The notes under the pieces: generated by a model
What the model was told of the DNA's origin: nothing
Databases searched by the model: none
What the model saw: only the letters and a program-made list of their open reading frames with translations
Program-made: the position numbers and the translations under genes
Shown here: positions 16,280 through 25,107 of the stretch, one piece after another
Layout: each line of letters begins with the position of its first letter
Numbering within the stretch: the first letter of the stretch is position 1
DNA from: Niallia sp. NCCP-28
GTDB taxonomy: Bacteria; Bacillota; Bacilli; Bacillales; Cytobacillaceae
Assembly (NCBI RefSeq): GCF_023168165.1
Contig: NZ_BQYJ01000009.1
Coordinates: 51,851-115,850 of the forward strand
DNA: 64,000 nucleotides
Direction of reading: 5' to 3'

Positions 16280-17518
16280 CTATCCAACTATATCTCCTGT
16301 TAAATCTTTTTGAAGCATGCTACTTCTTTTAGGTGAAGGCAATAAGCAAGCAATGATTGCAGCAATTAGGCAACATGTCGTTAAAAATAAAAATGCACTT
16401 TTATAAGATCCACCAGATGCAGAGATAAGCGCACCCATAATCATTGGAGATAAAATTCCTGCTGCTTGTCCACCAAAGTTTAAAACCCCAAATGCTGTTC
16501 CCACTACTTTTTGCTTTATCATTCGATGCGGCAATGTGAAAATAAAGGTCATAATAAAAGACATAAAAGTAAATGCAATACTTTGATAGATGATGACTTG
16601 AATAACACTAGAGGAAAGTGCTGTCAAATATAATAGCCCTCCTACCAGTAATACCCCAGCAACAACGCCATATTTTGCATAATTTCCAATTCTATTAATG
16701 ACTCTTCCACTAATAATCATCCCTAACGCCATAAAAAAGGATGGAATGGCGCTAAGCAACCCTACCGATTTAAGATCTATTCCCATTGCTTGAATCAAAT
16801 AGGAAGGCATCCAAGAAGATAAACCCCAATTGGTTATATTTACAAAGAAAAAAATTAATACTACTTTCCATAAATAAGCCTTGCGAAGAAGCTCACTATA
16901 TTCCTCTTTTGTAGGCTTATATTTCTGTTCTGAATTAGAGTATTGCCCTTTTTGTCTAGTAGCTAGCAGAAACCAAACAATAACAACAATACCTAAAAGG
17001 GATACCACCCAAAAAACATGTCGCCATCCTAATGCAACCAGCAATGGTGCACAAATAATCGGGGCAAGAGCGCCGCCTAATGCATTAGAAGACATCATCG
17101 TCGATTGTGCCTTTGTCCGTTTATCCATTGGAAAATAATCTGATATTGCCTTTGTACTTGCAGCCGGGTATCCCCCTTCTCCAATACCAAATAAAAAACG
17201 GATAAGAATTAAGGAAGAAAGTGACCAAGCTAAGCCTGTTAACGCTGTAAATACAGACCAAACTAAAACAGCAATAACAATAACTCTACGAGAACCAAAA
17301 CGGTCTGCAAGAAAGCCACCAGGTATTTGCATAAAAGCATATCCCATAAAAAAAGCGCTCAAAACTATTCCTAACTTTGACGCATCTAAAGATAAATCTG
17401 TTCCTATTTGCACAATCGCAAGACTAATTGTTGTCCGATCGATATAGGAGACAATCCATCCAAAAAAAAGTACCGTCAAGAGCATTCTACTATTTGATGC
17501 TTCAGAATTTCCCTTCAT
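16280..17518 (-). CDS. MFS transporter, anion:cation symporter (ACS) family
   Basis: Major facilitator of about 412 residues. The ACS signature region is visible as VSYIDRTTISLAI near the first helix, then PGGFLADRFGSRR in loop 2-3, and FGIGEGGYPAASTKAISDYFP in helix 4. The family imports organic anions such as hexuronates, galactonate or tartrate. The ATG at 17518 is chosen because GGGGAG lies ten bases before it; a GTG seven codons upstream would contain that ribosome site in its own coding sequence. First gene of a two-gene operon with the AbgB-like hydrolase, so the cargo is probably that enzyme's amide substrate. Confidence 0.83.
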   Translation of the reverse strand: MKGNSEASNSRMLLTVLFFGWIVSYIDRTTISLAIVQIGTDLSLDASKLGIVLSAFFMGYAFMQIPGGFLADRFGSRRVIVIAVLVWSVFTALTGLAWSLSSLILIRFLFGIGEGGYPAASTKAISDYFPMDKRTKAQSTMMSSNALGGALAPIICAPLLVALGWRHVFWVVSLLGIVVIVWFLLATRQKGQYSNSEQKYKPTKEEYSELLRKAYLWKVVLIFFFVNITNWGLSSWMPSYLIQAMGIDLKSVGLLSAIPSFFMALGMIISGRVINRIGNYAKYGVVAGVLLVGGLLYLTALSSSVIQVIIYQSIAFTFMSFIMTFIFTLPHRMIKQKVVGTAFGVLNFGGQAAGILSPMIMGALISASGGSYKSAFLFLTTCCLIAAIIACLLPSPKRSSMLQKDLTGDIVG

Positions 17519-17701
17519 TACACCATCACTCCCCTTCACTTATTAGCTTGAAATTCAAGATAATTAAATTTTAATTAACATCGCATGTAAAGTCATTATC
17601 AGAATATACAATGTATTCAAAATTCCATTGTGTATTCCTCCAATCGGTGGCATAATTAATAGTGATTTTTGTTAGTTTTTATAACAAAAGGAGACTAGAT
17701 T

Positions 17702-19786
17702 ATGTCACAAAATACTAAAGATTTTTTTCTCAATAAAAGGTTTAATCAATTCACTTTTTATGTCTGGACATTAGATTCTTATATGAGTTGGATTTTGTTG
17801 GAGGAGACAAATGATCTATCAGCAGAAAATGAACAGCTTTTTCATCACTTGCCATGGAATCAGATAGAAGGAAAAGATTACCATGCATATATAACCTTCT
17901 ATGATTATAAAACCAACAGTCAGATGTACATATTTGAAACAGATGATCCTGAAGCAATAAAGGTAAGATCTTTCGTTCGTACAGATAGACCACTCTCAGA
18001 GGATGATTCGAACTATTTTGTTATGCAAATTCGCTATAGGCTACTAAGCAGAAAATTAGCCAAACAATGGCAAGAGCATGATGCTTGGCTAGAGGGTTTG
18101 CGATCGCTCACCTCCATGCTTGATTTAAATCAGCTGTTAGACAACATTATGAAAAATGTTTTGTCTGTTATTCCAGCAGTTGATCGTGGCTTTTTGACCC
18201 TCTATGATCCTGAGTCACAAAAACTTGTTCCAAAAGCAAGCATTGGAATGGGACCATCCATTTATGATTTTAAAACTAGTATAGGAGAAGGAATAGCAGG
18301 GAAGGTTTTTGATAGTGGACAAGGACGCATTTATAACTCAGCACAAGCGAATGAGGCCATCAGCAACTTAAAACCAAAGAACTATTCCTCTTTAATGAGT
18401 GCTATCGCAAATTTGGAAACAACTATTAATCAGACCTCAATGGCTGTGCCTGTCAGCATGAATCAAACGAAACTTGGCGTGATGATTGTTCATCAATTTA
18501 AGAAAAAGCGTCCCTTAAGCAAGGAGGATCTGCGTCGGCTTCAAGGTTTCGCTGATCAAGCTGCCATTGCCATTACAAATGCAAGATTATTCTCAGAGCT
18601 CCGGCAAACAAATGATTATCTTGTAAAACGCAACGAAATCCACGAAGCTTTTACTAAACTTTCCTTAAATGATACAAATTTAGTCAAAGTTTCGAAAACA
18701 GTCGAACGGATGATAAAATCGCCTGTATTTCTGTACGATTTAACTCAAAATGAATGGTATCCCCATTCAAATTTAGCTCCTTTTAAATTTGAGGAAGCTC
18801 AATTGCCTAAAGGTTGGGAAAATCACATCGAACCATTAGACACCACTATAAACGAAAATAAATATCACCTTTATCCAATCATAAACGAAGGCATTCCTAT
18901 TGGCCTCTTTATCGTTAAGCTAAGTCGCCCACTGCAAACTCTAGATACAGTAATATTAGAGCAAGGTGGAGCTTTGGTTGCTTTAAAGATGGTTAATACT
19001 TATTCTGCCACGGATATGCACTATAAAAAAAGCTATGAATTCTTTAATGAACTTATTCAATATAAAGAACCCGTTTTGCTAATCGAAAAATCCAAAAAAT
19101 TTGGCCTTTCACCTGAAAAGCCATTATTTGTTTCAGTTCTTCAACTTAAAGAATCTACACATACTACCCAAAAGCACGAAACCTATTTAAGACGTTTAAT
19201 TGCTTCTATTAGCAAAGAAATAGGTTCCTCAGAAAACCTGATATTTGGATTTCACGATAAAGTAACTATAATTATCAACGTGACTAACGAAGAAAGCAGG
19301 GAACTTATTATAAAAAAGTTAAAAACATCTATAAACTGGTGGAAAAATAACTATCCTAAAGTTGTTATCGGTGGAGTGGGAGGGCTTTATACAGGATTGG
19401 AAAACATTTCTAAAAGTGCAGAAGAAGCAAATAAATCCTTACTTTATCTTAACAGTCGTAATTTATCTGGCCTCTTAAAGTATGAAAATATTGGAATCAA
19501 CCGATTATTTCTAAATCAGCAACCTAAGGACATAAAATTATTTATTCAAGAAGTACTATCACCGCTGCAAACCCCAAAGGCGCTAGCTAGTGATTTAGAA
19601 ACAACACTAAAAACCTATATTGCAGCAAACCGTTCCACTTCCATAACAGCAGAACGATTACATATTCATCCAAATACCCTTTATCACCGCATCAAAAAAA
19701 TTGAGGAGATTCTTTCCGTAAATCTTGATGATCCTAATGACTGGCTTACACTGCTATTAGCATGTCATTTAAGTGAAACCTATTAA
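17702..19786 (+). CDS. GAF-domain PucR/CdaR-type transcription regulator
   Basis: Regulator of 694 residues. After an N-terminal region of unknown fold, a GAF sensor domain spans residues about 130-300 (GEGIAGKVFDSGQGRIYNS, then GFADQAAIAITNARLF). A middle GGDEF-like PucR region follows, and the C-terminus is a PucR helix-turn-helix (ITAERLHIHPNTLYHRIKKIEEIL). Such proteins usually activate a neighbouring catabolic operon when a small ligand binds. It is divergent from the ACS transporter/M20 amidohydrolase operon with 183 bp between starts, so that operon is the likely target. Start follows AAAGGAG by eight bases. Confidence 0.82.
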   Translation: MSQNTKDFFLNKRFNQFTFYVWTLDSYMSWILLEETNDLSAENEQLFHHLPWNQIEGKDYHAYITFYDYKTNSQMYIFETDDPEAIKVRSFVRTDRPLSEDDSNYFVMQIRYRLLSRKLAKQWQEHDAWLEGLRSLTSMLDLNQLLDNIMKNVLSVIPAVDRGFLTLYDPESQKLVPKASIGMGPSIYDFKTSIGEGIAGKVFDSGQGRIYNSAQANEAISNLKPKNYSSLMSAIANLETTINQTSMAVPVSMNQTKLGVMIVHQFKKKRPLSKEDLRRLQGFADQAAIAITNARLFSELRQTNDYLVKRNEIHEAFTKLSLNDTNLVKVSKTVERMIKSPVFLYDLTQNEWYPHSNLAPFKFEEAQLPKGWENHIEPLDTTINENKYHLYPIINEGIPIGLFIVKLSRPLQTLDTVILEQGGALVALKMVNTYSATDMHYKKSYEFFNELIQYKEPVLLIEKSKKFGLSPEKPLFVSVLQLKESTHTTQKHETYLRRLIASISKEIGSSENLIFGFHDKVTIIINVTNEESRELIIKKLKTSINWWKNNYPKVVIGGVGGLYTGLENISKSAEEANKSLLYLNSRNLSGLLKYENIGINRLFLNQQPKDIKLFIQEVLSPLQTPKALASDLETTLKTYIAANRSTSITAERLHIHPNTLYHRIKKIEEILSVNLDDPNDWLTLLLACHLSETY

Positions 19787-19919
19787 AAAATTCCATAGGG
19801 ATGATTTATGATTTAGAACCGCTAACTATTCACCAAATATAAAAATAAGTAAATAAATATGCAACAATCTGTTCTATTTTTTTCATATTAGATTATACTA
19901 TTGGGCAGAGGTGAAAAAA

Positions 19920-21101
19920 ATGTACAAACTATTATCACATAATGATTTAGATGGAATAGGCTGTGGTATTCTCGCTAAGCTTGCTTTTGCAGACCAAGTA
20001 GAAGTCCGCTATAATTCCATTTCCAGCTTAAATCAAGAAGTAGAGAAATTTCTTCAGCATGAAACAGAACATCTTTTTTTATTTATCACAGATCTTTCAG
20101 TTAATGAAGAGAACAGAAAAAAACTAGAAGCATTTTATAAAAAAGGGGGGAAAATCCAATTAATTGATCACCATAAAACGGCACTGCATTTCAATGACCA
20201 TGAATGGGGATATGTATCTGTGGAGGATGCAGATGGGCACTTAACTTCGGCAACATCATTATTTTACGAATATCTTATTCAGCATAATCTTCTTGAGCCT
20301 TCCAATTGCATTGCAGAATTTGTAGAACTTGTCAGACAATATGACACATGGGATTGGGAGAAAAATGATAACCAACAGGCTAAAAAGCTAAATGCCTTAT
20401 TTTTTCTTATCTCTATGAGTGAATTTGAAGAAAAAATGATTGACCGACTCAAAAATAGCAATCACTTTTATTTTGATGAATTTGAGGAAAAACTATTAGA
20501 GCTTGAAGACACTAAAATCGAGCGCTATATCCGCCGCAAACGAAGAGAGCTTGTACAAACAGAAATTAATGGATTTTTCGCTGGTATCGTTTATGCAGAA
20601 TCTTATCATTCGGAATTGGGAAATGAGCTTGGCAAGGAATACCCTCATTTAGATTATATTGCCATTTTAAATATGGGTGGAAAAAAAGTAGGTTTTCGAA
20701 CAATCCATGATACAGTCGATGTTTCACAAATTGCTGGAAAATATGGCGGTGGCGGACATGCAAAAGCATCTGGATGCACTTTAACTGCGGAGGCCTACAA
20801 AGATTTTGTCTTAAATACTTTCTCACTTGAACCTGTAAGGGAAGATGCAAGAAAAAATACATATAACATAAAGGAATCTCTATTAGGTTCCATATATGAA
20901 AATAAAGCAGAGGAACACTTTTATCTATACCCTTTAAATAATAAAGAATGGGTTATTGAGCAGAAGAAAAAACAATTGCCAGTAACGTTCTCTACCTTCC
21001 TAGAAGGAGAAAGCTACCTAAAACGAAATCATGGTGCATGGTTGGCAAAAGATTATAAATTTATTAATTATTTAATGGGATATGTAAAGAAAAAAAATTA
21101 A
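19920..21101 (+). CDS. nrnB: DHH-family oligoribonuclease NrnB
   Basis: Nanornuclease that degrades short RNA oligomers, 393 residues. DHH phosphoesterase motifs are visible: LLSHNDLDGIGCGI (metal Asp), LFITDLSV and LIDHHKTALHF (the DHH triad). The DHHA1 domain ends in GKYGGGGHAKASGC. Length and motif wording fit B. subtilis NrnB (YngD) rather than the 313-residue NrnA. I use the ATG at 19920, which follows AGAGGTG. A GTG three codons earlier is part of that ribosome site. It stands alone, followed by a long inverted repeat. Confidence 0.9.
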   Translation: MYKLLSHNDLDGIGCGILAKLAFADQVEVRYNSISSLNQEVEKFLQHETEHLFLFITDLSVNEENRKKLEAFYKKGGKIQLIDHHKTALHFNDHEWGYVSVEDADGHLTSATSLFYEYLIQHNLLEPSNCIAEFVELVRQYDTWDWEKNDNQQAKKLNALFFLISMSEFEEKMIDRLKNSNHFYFDEFEEKLLELEDTKIERYIRRKRRELVQTEINGFFAGIVYAESYHSELGNELGKEYPHLDYIAILNMGGKKVGFRTIHDTVDVSQIAGKYGGGGHAKASGCTLTAEAYKDFVLNTFSLEPVREDARKNTYNIKESLLGSIYENKAEEHFYLYPLNNKEWVIEQKKKQLPVTFSTFLEGESYLKRNHGAWLAKDYKFINYLMGYVKKKN

Positions 21102-21116
21102 TCATCCTTAACAATA

Positions 21117-21217
21117 ACTAGTACTTCAGAATGGATCTAAATTTATTCCTAACGAACTGAAGGAAGGCCTAAAATAATGGAAACTTCCCATCATTACAGC
21201 CATTTTGAAGTACTAGT
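21117..21217. repeat. 18-bp inverted repeat around a 65-bp loop
   Basis: ACTAGTACTTCAGAATGG (21117-21134) pairs with CCATTTTGAAGTACTAGT (21200-21217) with one wobble. It separates nrnB from the convergent signalling operon. There is no T-run, so it may be a small mobile relic or a structured RNA end rather than a classical terminator. Confidence 0.5.
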
Positions 21218-21260
21218 AATAAATATAGCTATATTTATTTAAATTTCTCTTCATTTTATT

Positions 21261-22199
21261 TTAATTCTGTATTAACTTTTCCAGAAAATCTATTTTACTT
21301 TTTGCGTTATCTATTGTAATAATATCTACATCGCTATCAATCTCTTTTTTTACTTTCCCCCCATTTATTACTTTCAGCGCATTCTCTGCGCTAATAAACC
21401 CCATATCATAAGGATTTTGGGCAATAGTAGCTTGCAGCGTGCCGTTTTCAATATTTTCCACCATTTTTACTATTCCGTCAGCTCCTACTACTGGAATATT
21501 CCAATTCTTTTTCTTTAATATGTTCATAATTTGGAGAGCTGTATCATCATCCACAGCAAATATTCCCTTTACTTTTGGATTTGCTTCTACAATTTTCGTC
21601 AGCTCCATATTCATTTCTTTATTTCTCACTACTTCTTTGATAATTGTATGAATACCTGCATTACTTAAAGCTTCCTTTGCTCCTTTTATTCTATCTTCAC
21701 TTACGTTATCCTGTGAAATAAACCCAATAAGCAATACTTTATCTGTCGGCTGAGACATGGCGGCAAGCAATTCACCTGCTTTTTCTCCTAACTTGTTATT
21801 GTCTGTTCCAATAAAGGAAGTTTTATCTGCCCAATCTAGATTTGTATCAACAAGGAAAACAGGAATATCATTTTTTTTATACTCCTCTAATATCGGAATA
21901 GACTGCTTAGGATTTTCAGGAGAAAATATTAATGCGTCTGGTTTTTCTTTTAATACCTTTTTCAGAATATCAAGCTGATCCCCCTCTGTATTGTCTGTTG
22001 CCAAAAACTCTCCCTCTGCTCCGTAATTATCAAATGCTTTTTCTATGCCAGCTGATAATATACGCCAATAATCTGCCTTTGTACCTTTTAGCACTACTGC
22101 TATCTTCGTTTTTTTTTGATTTATTTCTAATATTATATAACTGCATAATCCACCTAAAAAAACAAAACAGATCAATAAAATGAACCATTTTTTTTTCAA
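21261..22199 (-). CDS. Membrane-anchored sugar-binding-type protein (RbsB-like)
   Basis: Periplasmic-binding-protein type 1 fold (Peripla_BP_4), 312 residues. An N-terminal hydrophobic segment (residues about 5-26) is followed by TKIAVVLKGTKADYWRILSAGIEKAF and a late PVVGADGIVKMVENIENG. No good lipobox is visible, so the segment probably stays as an anchor with the binding domain outside the cell. There are no ABC permease or ATPase genes near it. Instead it lies 33 bp behind a REC-PAS-PAS kinase in a signalling cassette, so I infer a sensory role, presenting a ligand to a kinase, rather than transport. Confidence 0.78.
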   Translation of the reverse strand: MKKKWFILLICFVFLGGLCSYIILEINQKKTKIAVVLKGTKADYWRILSAGIEKAFDNYGAEGEFLATDNTEGDQLDILKKVLKEKPDALIFSPENPKQSIPILEEYKKNDIPVFLVDTNLDWADKTSFIGTDNNKLGEKAGELLAAMSQPTDKVLLIGFISQDNVSEDRIKGAKEALSNAGIHTIIKEVVRNKEMNMELTKIVEANPKVKGIFAVDDDTALQIMNILKKKNWNIPVVGADGIVKMVENIENGTLQATIAQNPYDMGFISAENALKVINGGKVKKEIDSDVDIITIDNAKSKIDFLEKLIQN

Positions 22200-22232
22200 C
22201 TGCTATTCTCCTATCCTAATAAAACTTTCATC

Positions 22233-24302
22233 TTACTTTTCTAAAGCAAAACAAATAGAAAATATAGTTCCTTTATTGCTTGTATCAATTTTTATCTTCG
22301 CATTATGTCGCTCTGCAATACTATAGCACACAGCCAATCCTAATCCTGTGCCATTATCCTTTGTTGTAAAAAATGGAGTTCCTATTTTATCTAAAACATC
22401 ATCTCCTATTCCTTTACCGGTATCGCAAATTTGTAGAATTACATTTTCTTGTTCGATATAAGTTTTAATCGTTAAAACCCCTTCATTAGCCATTGATTCT
22501 AAACCATTTAGAGCAATATTTAATAAGAGTTGACGAATTTCTTTTTCATCTAGGTATAACATCGGACACTTTTCTAATTGAAGCAATACCCGCTTGCCAG
22601 ATAAAAGAGCTTCTGCATTTAAGAGGGGATAAATGATTTCAATAATATCATTGAGGGATTGAATTTTTCTGTCACTCGTCTTATTTTTAGCTAAGGTTAG
22701 AAATTCCTTAATAATTTTATTTGCTCTGTCTAACTCATCTATCATTAAATCCAAATGTTCCACTGATAACTGCTGGTTATTTAATTTACCCATTTGCAAA
22801 AAACCGTGAACAGTCGTCATAGGATTGCGAATCTCATGGGCAATTCCTGCTGCCATTTCTCCTACTAAATTTAATCTATCTAACTTATATATTTCCTTTT
22901 CCATACGTATTCTTTCCGTAATATCGTTTAAGGCAATTAGAACACAATTTCTGTTCTCAATCATAATTGTTTCTGTCGACAATAGAGCATACCTTATTGA
23001 TTTATCCTTCGTTTTGTATGTTACCTTTTTATTGTTCATTGGCGTAATCCATTCATTTCCGACAATCTGTCTGAATTCTTCCTTATCTTCTTGAAAAATT
23101 CCCCACTGACAATTCGCATTATTTAATTCATCGAGATTATAGCCAGTATGAATTGCCCAGTTATTATTTACCGCAATAAAATTCCCCTCTTGTATAGAGA
23201 AAATTGCCATCTGACAGGGACTTGCTTCAAAAATTTGTTTAAAGCGACCTTCTGACAATAACAGGTCATCCGCTACCTTATTTCGCTCCTTCATTTCTTT
23301 TGTTAACTTATCATTAACCAATAATAAATCAAGGGTCCGCTCTTCCACCATTTGCTCTAATTTATCCAAATAGGCTTCTTTAATTTTCTCCATTTCTTTC
23401 CGCTCTGTAATATCGCGAATAGTGCAGACAAAAATATGATAATCTTCCAGCATGGCATCCCCAATATGAATATCTGCAGGAAAAGTATCATTATCTTTAC
23501 GTTTTGCGATAATTTCAACTATTTTTCCAACAGAAGATTTGTTCATAAAATAATGTAATGCATTTGCCGTTTTATCTTTTTCAATTTCCCCTGTGGAATC
23601 AAGGAGAATTGCTATATGTGTTCCAATTAATTCTGAATCCTTGTAGCCAAACATCTTTTCAGCCATTGGATTTACCGATAAAATATAACCTTCTTCATTA
23701 AATGTTACAATAGTATCTTGCAGCGTATCTTGTATCACTTTTGATAAAGCTTCGTGTTTGTGCAAATTTACTTTTGTAACGTTTAACTCAAGATTTATCT
23801 TTTCTCTTTCAATAGAACTTTCTCTTTCGATTTTTTTTAGGCTTCTTGTGTGATTTTTATAGATATTGACAAATTGTTCTACCTTGCTTCTTAAAGCTTC
23901 TGGATTAAAAGGTTTAACAATATAATCTATTGCTCCCACTTCATAACCTTGTGTAATATGATCTACATCTTGGCTTATAGCCGTAATAAAAATAATAGGA
24001 ATATTTCTTGATTTTTTTCTCTCTTTTATTAGTCTCGCTGTTTCAAAGCCATTTATCCCAGGCATTTGAACATCAAGAAGAATTACTGCAAAATCATATT
24101 GCAGTATTCTCTTTAATGCTTCTTCTCCTGATTTGGCGCTGACTAAGTGAATATTAGGTGCACTTAAAACTGCCTCAAGAGCAAGCAGGTTTTCTTTCAG
24201 GTCATCAACCATTAAGATATGCATAACTTCTGCTACATTAGAATTAGTTGATTTTTCGGTATATCTTTTCACTGGTATCGTATTCTTCATAATTTCCTGC
24301 AT
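22233..24302 (-). CDS. Response regulator receiver-PAS-PAS-histidine kinase
   Basis: Soluble signalling protein of 689 residues with no membrane segment. It has an N-terminal receiver domain (HILMVDD; phospho-acceptor Asp77 in VILLDVQMPG), a PAS domain near 190-310, a short coiled coil (MVEERTLDLL), and a second PAS near 345-460. The kinase follows: H box GIAHEIRNPM near 485, then GTGLGLAVCYS in the ATPase. It can therefore accept phosphate at the front and feed a relay at the back. The start overlaps the preceding cheR-like gene by 59 bp; a later ATG at 24224 (MHILMVDD) is possible but lacks a clear ribosome site. Confidence 0.85.
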   Translation of the reverse strand: MQEIMKNTIPVKRYTEKSTNSNVAEVMHILMVDDLKENLLALEAVLSAPNIHLVSAKSGEEALKRILQYDFAVILLDVQMPGINGFETARLIKERKKSRNIPIIFITAISQDVDHITQGYEVGAIDYIVKPFNPEALRSKVEQFVNIYKNHTRSLKKIERESSIEREKINLELNVTKVNLHKHEALSKVIQDTLQDTIVTFNEEGYILSVNPMAEKMFGYKDSELIGTHIAILLDSTGEIEKDKTANALHYFMNKSSVGKIVEIIAKRKDNDTFPADIHIGDAMLEDYHIFVCTIRDITERKEMEKIKEAYLDKLEQMVEERTLDLLLVNDKLTKEMKERNKVADDLLLSEGRFKQIFEASPCQMAIFSIQEGNFIAVNNNWAIHTGYNLDELNNANCQWGIFQEDKEEFRQIVGNEWITPMNNKKVTYKTKDKSIRYALLSTETIMIENRNCVLIALNDITERIRMEKEIYKLDRLNLVGEMAAGIAHEIRNPMTTVHGFLQMGKLNNQQLSVEHLDLMIDELDRANKIIKEFLTLAKNKTSDRKIQSLNDIIEIIYPLLNAEALLSGKRVLLQLEKCPMLYLDEKEIRQLLLNIALNGLESMANEGVLTIKTYIEQENVILQICDTGKGIGDDVLDKIGTPFFTTKDNGTGLGLAVCYSIAERHNAKIKIDTSNKGTIFSICFALEK

Positions 24303-25107
24303 AATCTGTATATCTCACCTCTTCCCTTTTACCCAAACCAAGAAAACCTGAAAGTACTAGACTATTATATAGTAATTGATGAACATCATTTTGGAGACTT
24401 TTATTAAAATAGATCATAACATTTCTGCATATAATAATATGAAAATCATTAAATGTTTGATCTGTAGTTAAGTTATGTTGTGTAAACAACACATTTTCCT
24501 TTAAAAAGGGACGAAATTCTGCTGCATTATTTTTGACTGCATAATACTCAGAAAATTCATTTGTCCCGCCGGCTTTTATATAATTTTTTGTATATAACTG
24601 CATTTTTTCTAGGGGAAAACTTCCCAGCTTTGCCTTTTCCAAAGCAATATTATTTATGTCTGTTGCATAAATCCTTGTTTTATTTAATATTCCTTCCTCG
24701 CTTAGCATGATGGCCATAGAATAAACTTCTTCACCTGAAGCACATCCGACATGCCATATTCGTATAAAAGGATAATTTCTTATTATCGGAATAATTTTTT
24801 TTCGAAGCGTCAAAAAAAACTCTGGATCTCGAAACATTTCTGTTACAGAGATAGAAAAATCTGACAATAACTTCTTCATCATTATAGAATTTTGAAATAC
24901 TTTCTCCTGCAATGCTGAAATACTGGATAAGTTTTCTGCCCCTATTCGATACATAATTCTTCTTTTAAGAAAAGGAAAGGCATAGTTTCGAAAATCATAT
25001 CCATAGTATCGGTAAATGCCTTCTAATAATAATTCAATTTCAATTTTTTCCAGATCATTATTTTCTACTGCTTGTTTATTAAAATATTCGGTAATATCTT
25101 TTCCCAC
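24244..25107 (-). CDS. CheR-type protein methyltransferase
   Basis: S-adenosylmethionine-dependent glutamate methyltransferase fold, 287 residues. The CheR N-terminal helical part is followed by SVTEMFRDPEFF, the SAM-binding loop HVGCASGEEVYSMAI and the family stretch IICRNVMIYFN. The GTG start follows directly on the stop of the hybrid kinase gene, so translation is coupled. There is no cheB, no receptor and no flagellar gene nearby. In B. cereus the CheR-like RsbM methylates the sensor kinase RsbK in the sigma-B pathway; the kinase next door has a comparable plan, so methylation of that kinase is a reasonable inference. Confidence 0.87.
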   Translation of the reverse strand: MGKDITEYFNKQAVENNDLEKIEIELLLEGIYRYYGYDFRNYAFPFLKRRIMYRIGAENLSSISALQEKVFQNSIMMKKLLSDFSISVTEMFRDPEFFLTLRKKIIPIIRNYPFIRIWHVGCASGEEVYSMAIMLSEEGILNKTRIYATDINNIALEKAKLGSFPLEKMQLYTKNYIKAGGTNEFSEYYAVKNNAAEFRPFLKENVLFTQHNLTTDQTFNDFHIIICRNVMIYFNKSLQNDVHQLLYNSLVLSGFLGLGKREEVRYTDYAGNYEEYDTSEKIYRKIN

